Assembly (NCBI GenBank): GCA_020442635.1
Contig: JAGRJR010000002.1
Location: forward strand, 1 to 64,000
From: Lysobacterales bacterium
GTDB lineage: Bacteria > Pseudomonadota > Gammaproteobacteria > Xanthomonadales > Marinicellaceae
Direction of reading: 5' to 3'
DNA length: 64,000 bases
The translations under genes were made by a program, and so were the position numbers. Positions 33,491 to 41,115 of this stretch are shown here, piece after piece. The first letter of the stretch is position 1, and each line of letters starts with the position of its first letter. The notes under the pieces are model-generated. The model worked only from the letters and a program-made list of their open reading frames with translations. It did not search any database and was not told where the DNA came from.

Positions 33491-35713
33491 TTAAAAGCGA
33501 TAATTCAAAGCAGCATACCAGATTCTTGGATCACCGTAGTAGGCTGTTTGGATATTACCAACACTAGAAAATTCTTGCGCATCTACTTTGTAAACTTCAT
33601 CAGTTAAGTTTTTACCACCTATAGTTAATGACCAGGCTGGATTTGCAAAATCATAAACCGCGTAGGCATTGAATAACCAATAATCATCCTGAGTTAGTGA
33701 CTCTTGATTATCAACAGACAGATACATGTCATCCGTATAGTTACCATTTAAACCAATTCGTAAAATAGCGCCACCATCCAGGTAAAAGGCATGGTTAAAT
33801 CCTAATCTGAAAGTCCACTCTGGAGAAAATGGTGGGATGTCATCTGAACGATCCAGGTCAGGCTGTCTGAAATCGAAGAATTTTTTGTAATCAGCATCTA
33901 GATATCCCAAAGAACTATAAACAGTTGTCGATGCACTGAGTAACCAAGTTAATTCCAATTCCGCTCCAGAAATATCAAGTTCTGCTGCATTGATAACTGG
34001 AAAACTTGAAATATCTTCAGCAACCCTGGCCTGAAAATCTTCATAATCAGAGGTAAAAACCGCATAGTTTAATCTCAAACGATTGTCCATAAATTGCGAC
34101 TTGCCACCCACCTCATAGGTCCAGACTGTTTCTGGGTCAAATGAACTGACATCTGATGCGGCATTCGCTCGGCCATTAAAGCCACCAGACTTAAAACCTT
34201 TGGAAGCACTGGCATACATCATACTGCTGTCACTGATTTGATAATCTACACTCACCATAGGTGTTACACTGTCCCAACTGTCCGAATCATCAAAGGCAAA
34301 CGTGCCTTCTAAAAAAGCTGCATTTCCCGAGTATGTCGTTGTGGTTCGCGCGTAATCTTTTTCATCTTTGCTGTACCGTATACCAGCTGTGAGTCCCCAA
34401 TGGTCATTCAGTACCCAGTTGCCCTGCGCAAAAACAGCATAACTGGTGGTTTCTAAATCATCATCAATCGTTCGTAAAAATTCAAGAGGTTCACCACTTA
34501 ACTGTAAAAAGTCATCCGCATAAGCTTCCTGATGCGACGGAACATCTTCCTTCATATAATACAACCCCATAACCCCATTGAAGCCATCATTATTATCAAA
34601 CAAGAATTGAAACTCCTGACTGAACTGCTTTTGATTCACGCCAACAAACACATCGCCCAATTCAAATTCAGTGGCATCGATGTCAATGAATGAGTCTGAA
34701 TCTAACTCTCTATGAGCTGTGATAGATTTAAAGTCCCAGTTATCATTGAAGTTGTAATTCAGAGTAAAGCTGGCACCAAGATGTTGTAACTCCTGATTTT
34801 CATCATCAGTGAATGAGGATCTACCGGTAAAATCATATTCACCCGTATCTGGTAAACGCAACAAAACTGGCGTGGTTAAATCGGCAAAATCCAAAGCAAT
34901 TAATGGTGACTCTGACCGACCCAGTGTCAAGGCGTTTTCCTGATCAGTATAGTCCAAAGAAAAATTCCAAGACAGTTGTTCATTTAATTGAGAATTGACT
35001 AAAAACCTTAGTGAGGTATTGTCTCTGTCATTGTAATGTTGGCCAGTCAGAGAATCCTTCACAAAACCGTTGTCTAATCTATATAAAGCAGAGACACTGG
35101 CATTGGTACGTTCTGTCAAAGCACCTTTGAAGTAAGTAGAGGTTGAAAGCGCTCCATAATCTCCAGCCATTATTCTGACTTCACCAGCGGTTTCTCCGTC
35201 TGGTTGTCTGGTAATGACGTTAACCGCACCTCCTATGGTGTTCTTACCATATAAAGTACCCTGTGGCCCACGTAATACCTCAATGCGCTCTACATCATGC
35301 ATGCTCAGTAAGGCACCTTGAATACGCGACATATAGACACCATCGACATAAACGCCCACACCCGGATCGAATGTTTGTAAGGCATCAGGCTGTCCAATAC
35401 CACGAATATAAATATTGGCACTACTGGCTGAACCACGTCCTTGTACCAAATTCATATTAGGTACCGCTCCTTTCAATGAATCTAAATTTTCCGCTTGAGC
35501 ATCTTCTAAATCTTCCCTGCTGAATGAAGTAACCGCCAATGGCACATCCTGCATGGACTCTTTGACTCGTCGAGCGGTTACCGTAACTTCATCTAAAGCC
35601 AATACTTCAGCCTCAGCATCCTCCTGAGCCATCACATCTGTCATTGAACATGCCACCATGCCTGACACCAGCAAAGCCTGCTGGATGGCAGTGAATAATC
35701 TATTTTTAAACAT
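33491..35713 (-). CDS. TonB-dependent receptor of the hydroxybutyrate operon
   Basis: A complete 740-residue receptor: signal peptide about 1-29, TonB box LDEVTVTARR near residue 40, plug domain to about 190 (IYIRGIGQP, VYVDGVYMSR, IEVLRGPQGTLYGKN), then a beta-barrel ending in NYRF with terminal Phe. It is the first gene of receptor-hydrolase-dehydrogenase-permease and is divergent from a TetR regulator. The obvious cargo is hydroxybutyrate oligomers; this has not been read from sequence and is inference. A 111-bp gap separates it from the hydrolase. Confidence 0.92.
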   Translation of the reverse strand: MFKNRLFTAIQQALLVSGMVACSMTDVMAQEDAEAEVLALDEVTVTARRVKESMQDVPLAVTSFSREDLEDAQAENLDSLKGAVPNMNLVQGRGSASSANIYIRGIGQPDALQTFDPGVGVYVDGVYMSRIQGALLSMHDVERIEVLRGPQGTLYGKNTIGGAVNVITRQPDGETAGEVRIMAGDYGALSTSTYFKGALTERTNASVSALYRLDNGFVKDSLTGQHYNDRDNTSLRFLVNSQLNEQLSWNFSLDYTDQENALTLGRSESPLIALDFADLTTPVLLRLPDTGEYDFTGRSSFTDDENQELQHLGASFTLNYNFNDNWDFKSITAHRELDSDSFIDIDATEFELGDVFVGVNQKQFSQEFQFLFDNNDGFNGVMGLYYMKEDVPSHQEAYADDFLQLSGEPLEFLRTIDDDLETTSYAVFAQGNWVLNDHWGLTAGIRYSKDEKDYARTTTTYSGNAAFLEGTFAFDDSDSWDSVTPMVSVDYQISDSSMMYASASKGFKSGGFNGRANAASDVSSFDPETVWTYEVGGKSQFMDNRLRLNYAVFTSDYEDFQARVAEDISSFPVINAAELDISGAELELTWLLSASTTVYSSLGYLDADYKKFFDFRQPDLDRSDDIPPFSPEWTFRLGFNHAFYLDGGAILRIGLNGNYTDDMYLSVDNQESLTQDDYWLFNAYAVYDFANPAWSLTIGGKNLTDEVYKVDAQEFSSVGNIQTAYYGDPRIWYAALNYRF

Positions 35714-35737
35714 TGTTTGTCCCCGTAGTTAAAAATT

Positions 35738-35800
35738 TGTTTAAGATGATACATTACATGTTTAATATTTTTCAACAATTGTTTAAATATTGTAGATTTA
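35738..35800. promoter_or_regulatory. TetR operator region: 21-bp phased repeats and a palindrome
   Basis: TGTTTAA occurs at 35738, 35759 and 35780, exactly 21 bp apart (two helical turns). The third lies in TTCAACAATTGTTTAA (35771-35786), a 16-bp dyad with one mismatched pair. It sits between the divergent receptor and TetR genes, the right place for TetR-type operators controlling both. Confidence 0.6.
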
Positions 35801-35845
35801 ATTTTTTCAAGAGCATGCTATGATAGTCATACAATTAATATAATA

Positions 35846-36514
35846 ATGCGAAACAATGCGATGACTACCAAGAAGAAAACCAAGGATTTAATATTGGATG
35901 CCGCTGAAGAATTATTTGCTATTCGGGGTTTTTACGGAGTGTCAATTCGTCAAATAACCACCAAAGCAGAAGTGGATCCCGCTTTAGCCAGTTATCATTT
36001 TGGCAAAAAAAAGGACATTTTCGATGCAGTCATGTTGCGACGTGCAGAAATACTTAATCGTGAAAGAATCCAGATGCTGGACGATTGCATCAGGCGCGCC
36101 AAACCCAATCCTGCCCCATTACATGAAATTATTGATGCGTTTACCCATGCTCTGTTGAACCGCAGTAATAAAGGTGGCAAAGGCTGGAGAAGTTATTTTG
36201 CCATCATAGCTCAAATCAACAACCATCCAGAATTGGGAGGAATCATTATGAGTCAATATTTTGATCCTCTGGCAAAAAAATTCCTACAAGCCATTCATGC
36301 CAATATGCCTGAAGCCAATGACGAAGATTTGTACTGGTGTTATCATTTCTTGTCAGGCGCGCTGACCTTAACTTTTTCGGGAACAGAGCGCATCAGCAAA
36401 TTATCTGATGGCTTATGCCCCTCAAATGATTTGGATGCCGTTCATGACCGACTGGTTCCATTTATTACCGCCGGCTTCAAAGCCTTTATGAATCCCTTTA
36501 CAATAGGTCGTTAA
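35846..36514 (+). CDS. TetR-family repressor of the hydroxybutyrate operon
   Basis: A 222-residue TetR protein. The HTH is RGFYGVSIRQITTKAEVDPALASYHFGKKKD (recognition helix around residues 44-56; broken here: VSIRQITTKAEV then PALASYHF). The C-terminal ligand domain is unremarkable (WRSYFAIIAQ, WCYHFLSGALTLTF). ATG 35846 or ATG 35861 are possible. It is divergent from the TonB-dependent receptor across 132 bp with candidate operators. Hydroxybutyrate or an acyl derivative as inducer is a guess. Confidence 0.88.
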   Translation: MRNNAMTTKKKTKDLILDAAEELFAIRGFYGVSIRQITTKAEVDPALASYHFGKKKDIFDAVMLRRAEILNRERIQMLDDCIRRAKPNPAPLHEIIDAFTHALLNRSNKGGKGWRSYFAIIAQINNHPELGGIIMSQYFDPLAKKFLQAIHANMPEANDEDLYWCYHFLSGALTLTFSGTERISKLSDGLCPSNDLDAVHDRLVPFITAGFKAFMNPFTIGR

Positions 36515-36522
36515 TAAAAAGG

Positions 36523-37233
36523 TCACAACCTTTTTAGATAGGCTGCCTCACCCAATTGCTTGGTTTGCTCCATAATCCATGCCGCCCTTTCTCTCATATA
36601 ATCGGTTGGCGGATTGATTTGATATCTTTTAGGTGCTGGTAACCTAGCAGCCAATAAGGCAGCTTGCTCACGGCTAAGTGCAATTGCCGGAAGAGAAAAA
36701 ATAGCTTGTGCTGCACTTTCAGCGCCGTAGATTCCATCTCCAAACTCGACCACATTCAGGTACAACTCAAGAATGCGCCGTTTGGGAATCATTAGTTCTA
36801 TGGCGCCTGTAAAATAAACCTCAAGACCTTTGCGTAACCAACTACGACTTGGCCATAGAAATATATTTTTAGCCAGTTGTTGGCTGATGGTGCTGGCACC
36901 GCGCATGCTTTTACCGGCTTGGCGTTTCTCCAACACCTGTTGGATGGCATCAACATCAAACCCCCAGTGTTCTGCAAATTTTTGATCTTCGGAAGCAATC
37001 ACTGACAGCGCCAATGACGGCGCTATTTGTAAAAAGTCTCGCCACTCATGTTGTAGTCTAACTGGCCCAAATTCATCACTGTAAAGCCGTTGCAACATAA
37101 AAGCCGTGGTTGGTGGATTAAACCAACGCAGAAACAAAACCATGGAAAACGTAATGACCAGCCAAAGTACCGATAACCAAAGCAGCCATCGCCTGAGCCG
37201 AGCAAAAAAAGACCGTTTATTCTTTCTTACCAT
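36523..37233 (-). CDS. mtgA: Monofunctional peptidoglycan glycosyltransferase MtgA
   Basis: A 236-residue GT51 enzyme with one N-terminal membrane anchor (about 14-36). Motifs: VIASEDQKFAEHWGFD with catalytic Glu near residue 85, RGASTISQQLAKNIFL near 111, and KRRILELYLNVVEFG near 152. It polymerises lipid II into glycan strands. Convergent with the TetR gene (8-nt gap). An M23 gene on the same strand lies 23 nt upstream. Confidence 0.94.
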   Translation of the reverse strand: MVRKNKRSFFARLRRWLLWLSVLWLVITFSMVLFLRWFNPPTTAFMLQRLYSDEFGPVRLQHEWRDFLQIAPSLALSVIASEDQKFAEHWGFDVDAIQQVLEKRQAGKSMRGASTISQQLAKNIFLWPSRSWLRKGLEVYFTGAIELMIPKRRILELYLNVVEFGDGIYGAESAAQAIFSLPAIALSREQAALLAARLPAPKRYQINPPTDYMRERAAWIMEQTKQLGEAAYLKRL

Positions 37234-37256
37234 GGTTATGACTTTGAAATAAACTG

Positions 37257-38069
37257 TCAGTGTTGCTCAGGAATTATCAACTGTGGATCCAATCGAAGTG
37301 ATGTGCCAATATTCAGACGCCAATCCAGATGTGGGCCAGTGGCTCTGCCAGTGGCACCGATTTCTCCAATTTTCTGACCTTGTTCGATAACCTGCCCTTC
37401 TTTGACATTTACCTGACTTAAATGCAAATAGGTCGTATTCAAACCATAGCCGTGGTCAATGATGATGGTCCCACCAGTGTAATAATGATCAGTGACCGCC
37501 ATGGTCACCACTCCACCCGCTGGAGCCACCACTGGAGAGCCTGTCACATTAGCTATGTCCATGCCATAATGTGGTCGCTTGGGTTCACCGTTGAGGATAC
37601 GTCTTGAACCATACACACCACTGACCCTTCCTTCAGCCGGCCAAATAAAATCCTCAAGAAAGGCTTTTTGCTCTGACCAAACCGCTCTGGCCTCTTTTAC
37701 TTGTTTCGATTCTCTGCTAATTCGCGCCAAGGTTTCAGCAGGTGGATTGACTTTTGACGGCGGTAAACCATCAATGCGTTCAGTGGGAAATTCTCTGGCC
37801 TGAACAGGCACTGTGGTTTGATATTTTTGACCTTGGTAATCGATACTGATGGTTTTATCCTTGTCATCAAACCGCCCAAAACCAAAAATAAAGTGGCCTT
37901 CATCTGTCATGACCACTTGTTCACCATCAATCATGACTTTAGCATCAGGGTTGGTTTGCGCGATGATCAAGGCACCTTGTACTGGCTTGCCTTTGAATTT
38001 CAGAAAGTAATCATCAGCCACAACAGCAAAAACCTGTAACAACAAACCAACAAAAACCACAAATCTCAT
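37257..38069 (-). CDS. Exported M23 peptidase-like protein, HLD variant
   Basis: A 270-residue protein with a signal peptide (1-18). A beta-rich N-domain (to about 130) with KGKPVQGALIIAQTNPDA precedes an M23 domain: KRPHYGMDI near residue 167 (His and Asp ligands) and ATGPHLDWR near 242. The third ligand position is Asp (HLD) rather than His (HLH). This occurs in a known gammaproteobacterial branch, so activity may be retained. Possibly co-transcribed with mtgA, which would link synthesis and trimming of peptidoglycan. Confidence 0.85.
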   Translation of the reverse strand: MRFVVFVGLLLQVFAVVADDYFLKFKGKPVQGALIIAQTNPDAKVMIDGEQVVMTDEGHFIFGFGRFDDKDKTISIDYQGQKYQTTVPVQAREFPTERIDGLPPSKVNPPAETLARISRESKQVKEARAVWSEQKAFLEDFIWPAEGRVSGVYGSRRILNGEPKRPHYGMDIANVTGSPVVAPAGGVVTMAVTDHYYTGGTIIIDHGYGLNTTYLHLSQVNVKEGQVIEQGQKIGEIGATGRATGPHLDWRLNIGTSLRLDPQLIIPEQH

Positions 38070-38130
38070 GACAAATCACTATAATAAAAACTTTATTCTA
38101 CCACCCTAAAGCTCAAAGTAAACTTAAGGA

Positions 38131-38157
38131 GATTCCCGATCGGAGTCGGGAATGACT
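38131..38157. repeat. dRS3-like palindromic repeat, copy 2
   Basis: GATTCCCGATCGGAGTCGGG then AATGACTG: ATTCCC-N10-GGGAAT, followed by GACTG and seven T. It shares the GATTCCC...GGGAATGACT frame of the copy at 18474. A related GGCAGGAATGACGG lies 28 bp on (38180-38193). Confidence 0.6.
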
Positions 38158-38202
38158 GTTTTTTTATGCTTTCAGCTTTGGCAGGAATGACGGTGATCAC
38201 TT

Positions 38203-38841
38203 ATGAACCTTATAGCCATTGAAACATCGACTGAAATGTGTGCTGTTGCCTTGTTAAACAAAGAGCTCAAGCAAGTTGCACCGCAAAAACATGCTGAGCT
38301 GGTTTTGGGCTACTTGCAAGCCTTGCTGGATCGACAAGGTTTGCGCAAAACCGACATTGATGGCATTGTATTTGGCCAGGGTCCAGGTGCTTTTACTGGC
38401 GTTCGCATAGCCACTTCGATCGTTCAGGGTTTGGCTTTGGCATTGGATGTACCGGTGCTACCTGTTTCTACCTTAAAAAATCTGGCTCATCAAATCTGGT
38501 TTCGGGACACCGAACAGCAACAACGTATATTGGTGGCCAATGATGCCCGCATGGGGGAAGTTTATTGGGCTGCCTTCGAAACAAAAAACGAACAATTAAT
38601 CAGACTGTCAGCCGATGCGATTTGTGCCCCAGAGGCATTAAACACCGACGGCTTTGATGTTTGTGTAGGCAGTGCTTTTAAATCGATGGTTTCGGTCAGT
38701 GAACAAGTTGAAGTCTGTGATGACATGTTGCCTGATGCCATCACCTTATTAGACATTGCTGAAGTTGAGTTTTCCTCACGAGCTCAAAACATCATTGACA
38801 TCCAGCCTTCCTATATTCGGGAAAAAGTGGTTTTTAGCTGA
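38203..38841 (+). CDS. tsaB: tRNA t6A biosynthesis protein TsaB
   Basis: A 212-residue ASKHA-fold protein working with TsaD, TsaE and TsaC to make threonylcarbamoyladenosine-37 in tRNA. The N-terminus is LIAIETSTEMCAVAL, and FGQGPGAFTGVRIATSIVQG near residue 62 is diagnostic. Length is normal. Its last 8 nt overlap the tail of mgtE (converging). Confidence 0.93.
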   Translation: MNLIAIETSTEMCAVALLNKELKQVAPQKHAELVLGYLQALLDRQGLRKTDIDGIVFGQGPGAFTGVRIATSIVQGLALALDVPVLPVSTLKNLAHQIWFRDTEQQQRILVANDARMGEVYWAAFETKNEQLIRLSADAICAPEALNTDGFDVCVGSAFKSMVSVSEQVEVCDDMLPDAITLLDIAEVEFSSRAQNIIDIQPSYIREKVVFS

Positions 38842-40195
38842 GAAGCAACCAAGTGCCGAAAGCCAAAAAGGAAACATAGCCAACCAAGTCAGTAACCGTA
38901 GTCAAAACCACACCACCAGCAATGGCTGGATCAATGCTCATTTTACGTAAAACAACCGGCACCACCACACCAGCCAAAGCACCAGCGACCAGATTGACAC
39001 CCAATGCCATGGCGATGACTAATCCAAGGTCATAATCCTTAAACCACAACACAATAACTCCAGCCAATACCACAGCCCAGATGATGCTGTTAATCACGCC
39101 AATCATAAATTCTCGGCTGAGTAAATCTTTGATGTTACCACTACCCACCTGACCCGTTGCCATACCTCGTATCATCAAGGTCAAAGTCTGGGAACCCGCA
39201 ATGCCTCCCATGGATGCTACTACCGGCATCAATACACCCAACGCACCAACCTGTTTAATGGACTCTTCAAAAAAGCCGATTGCAAAAGCAGCCAATAATA
39301 CCGTCAGCAAGTTAATACCTAACCAAATCGCACGGCGCTTGGAGGAAACCAAGATAGGCGCAAACATATCGCCTTCCTCATTCAAACCAGCCATACGCAT
39401 CACAGAACGTTCCGCTTCTTCTCGAATCACATCCACCACATCATCAATGGTGATGCGGCCAATCAATATATTTTTATCATCTACCACTGGCGCCGAAATC
39501 CAGTCATTGTGTTCAAAATCCTGTGCGACTTCGCTGGCAGGCGTAGTATCCAAAATTGCAGGCGCATCCTCATCGAGAATGTCTTTGATTGGTGTTTTCG
39601 GATCACATGTTAACAAGGTAGCAATGGGCACCCGACCCTTGTAATGACCTTTGCGGCCAACCGCGAACAAGTCACCAACTGGAGCAGGTACTGAGCCACG
39701 AAATTGCAAATAGCGCTTAACCACTTCCACGGTAACATCGGTTCGTACCGTTACCACTTCAGGGTTCATCAAACCACCGGCCGAGTCCTCATCATAGGAC
39801 AACACCTGATTGAGCAAATCCCTGGACGCTTTGTCCATTGATAAAATCAGCTGGTTTGAAACTTCTTCTGGCAGATCCACAATGAGGTCTGCCATGTCAT
39901 CCAAATCAAGATCCCTTGTAGCCTCTACCAATTGTTCGGTGTCCATGCTTTCAATCAGGCTGTCGCGTACCTCATCATGCAAAGAAACCAGCACTTCACC
40001 CTGTGAAGCTTCATCTACCAGTTCCCAAACAGCCTGTCGCTTTTCACCGGGCAAAGATTCCAAAAATAAAGCCACTTCAGCACCAGGAATACCATTGATG
40101 ATGCGCGTAACAGCACCCATGCGTTCTTCTTTCAACGCTTCGCTTAAGGCAGAAATGTCTTTCTCTGTAGCCTCATTGGGTACTGATTCAACCAT
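38834..40195 (-). CDS. mgtE: Magnesium transporter MgtE
   Basis: A 453-residue Mg channel: N-terminal superhelical domain (about 10-130), tandem CBS domains (about 135-260) that sense cytoplasmic Mg, and five C-terminal transmembrane helices. Family marks: EDSAGGLMNPEVV near residue 137, MPVVASMGGIAGSQTLTLMIRG near 330-352, and MALGVNLVAGALAGVVVP near 400. It separates tsaB from rimI, which are often adjacent. Confidence 0.93.
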   Translation of the reverse strand: MVESVPNEATEKDISALSEALKEERMGAVTRIINGIPGAEVALFLESLPGEKRQAVWELVDEASQGEVLVSLHDEVRDSLIESMDTEQLVEATRDLDLDDMADLIVDLPEEVSNQLILSMDKASRDLLNQVLSYDEDSAGGLMNPEVVTVRTDVTVEVVKRYLQFRGSVPAPVGDLFAVGRKGHYKGRVPIATLLTCDPKTPIKDILDEDAPAILDTTPASEVAQDFEHNDWISAPVVDDKNILIGRITIDDVVDVIREEAERSVMRMAGLNEEGDMFAPILVSSKRRAIWLGINLLTVLLAAFAIGFFEESIKQVGALGVLMPVVASMGGIAGSQTLTLMIRGMATGQVGSGNIKDLLSREFMIGVINSIIWAVVLAGVIVLWFKDYDLGLVIAMALGVNLVAGALAGVVVPVVLRKMSIDPAIAGGVVLTTVTDLVGYVSFLAFGTWLLLS

Positions 40196-40326
40196 GGGTC
40201 TCCTGTTCTATTCCGTTTTGGTAAATGACTGCCGTTAATTGCAGCTTTGCAGATTACATTGCAATGTATGATAATACAACACATTCAAATTGTACATTCA
40301 TCACATCAAATAAACGTGACAACACA

Positions 40327-40803
40327 TTGAAAAATAAAATCATTTTCTCAAAAATTACCGACCAGGATTGGCCTCAAATCATGGCCATAGAGCAGCAGGC
40401 TTATCCCAACCCATGGCCATTAAAGATCATGCTGGATTGCCAACAGGCAGGTTATCAATGTATCAAAGGCTGTTATGAATCTAGCCCTCAAACTATCCTT
40501 TGTTATGCATTTTTGATGATTGGATTTGAAGAGTCCAATTTGCTTAACATCAGTGTCAATCCCAACTACCAAAGACAGTCCATTGCCTCTCAACTTTTGT
40601 ATCGGTTGTTATTGATCAGTCGCATTAATCACGCCAAACAGATGTGGTTAGAAGTTCGTGAAAGTAATCAGCCTGCCATTGCGATGTATGAGAAACATGG
40701 TTTTCGACGCATTGGGTTACGAAAAAATTATTATCAATACACCACCAAACATGGCACGCAAGTCAAAGAGCATGCTATTTTGATGTCAAAATCAATTGTT
40801 TGA
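40327..40803 (+). CDS. rimI: Ribosomal protein S18 alanine N-acetyltransferase RimI
   Basis: A GNAT protein with ISVNPNYQRQSIASQLL (acetyl-CoA loop) and LEVRESNQPAIAMYEKHGF, typical RimI. IEQQAYPNPWP near the N-terminus matches family RimI. The frame opens at ATG 40225, but the first 30-odd residues are unlike RimI. A promoter-like TGATAAT near 40270 lies inside that stretch, so TTG 40327 (ATG 40264 is another option) is preferred. Start is uncertain; function is confident. Confidence 0.8.
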   Translation: MKNKIIFSKITDQDWPQIMAIEQQAYPNPWPLKIMLDCQQAGYQCIKGCYESSPQTILCYAFLMIGFEESNLLNISVNPNYQRQSIASQLLYRLLLISRINHAKQMWLEVRESNQPAIAMYEKHGFRRIGLRKNYYQYTTKHGTQVKEHAILMSKSIV

Positions 40804-41115
40804 AACCACTAAAGTAACCATGAATGCGTTTAACAACTTTGTAATAGAAATTCCGGTTATACATTGGTACCCTTTCAGCGATTGTTTCCTTGCTGATGCA
40901 TGTAGCTCTCAACTACAAATTCAAAGTCTCAGGCAACAAAAAATCATCAAACTTTAATAGGAGATGTTATCACAGCGATGTTTGTGACATCGTTGTCCCT
41001 GAAATAGTGGTTTCATTTTATGTCAAAAAAGGCGACCTCTAAGACCGCCTTTTTTCTTTACCCGGGATTTCATTAAACTAAAAACTTAATAAGCACAGTT
41101 TTTTGCAATAAATGC
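40804..41115. other. Gene-poor 312-bp spacer between rimI and katG
   Basis: It holds a 45-codon ATG frame (40820-40957, opening MNAFNNFVIEIPVIH) of doubtful reality. A strong hairpin follows: ACAGCGATGT/ACATCGTTGT with one G-U pair (40972-40996). A bidirectional terminator (41025-41055) ends the region. The order short frame, hairpin, terminator would suit a small transcript; no clear promoter is seen. Confidence 0.4.
41025..41055. terminator. Bidirectional terminator between rimI and katG
   Basis: AAAAAAGGCG and CGCCTTTTTT flank an 11-nt loop. Read on the minus strand it ends katG (stop at 41116), and on the plus strand it ends anything from the rimI side. Confidence 0.85.

Noticed and set aside
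39201-40238. Long plus-strand open frames across mgtE
   Set aside because: They are antisense shadows of mgtE with low-complexity Ser/Thr-rich translations and no ribosome sites.
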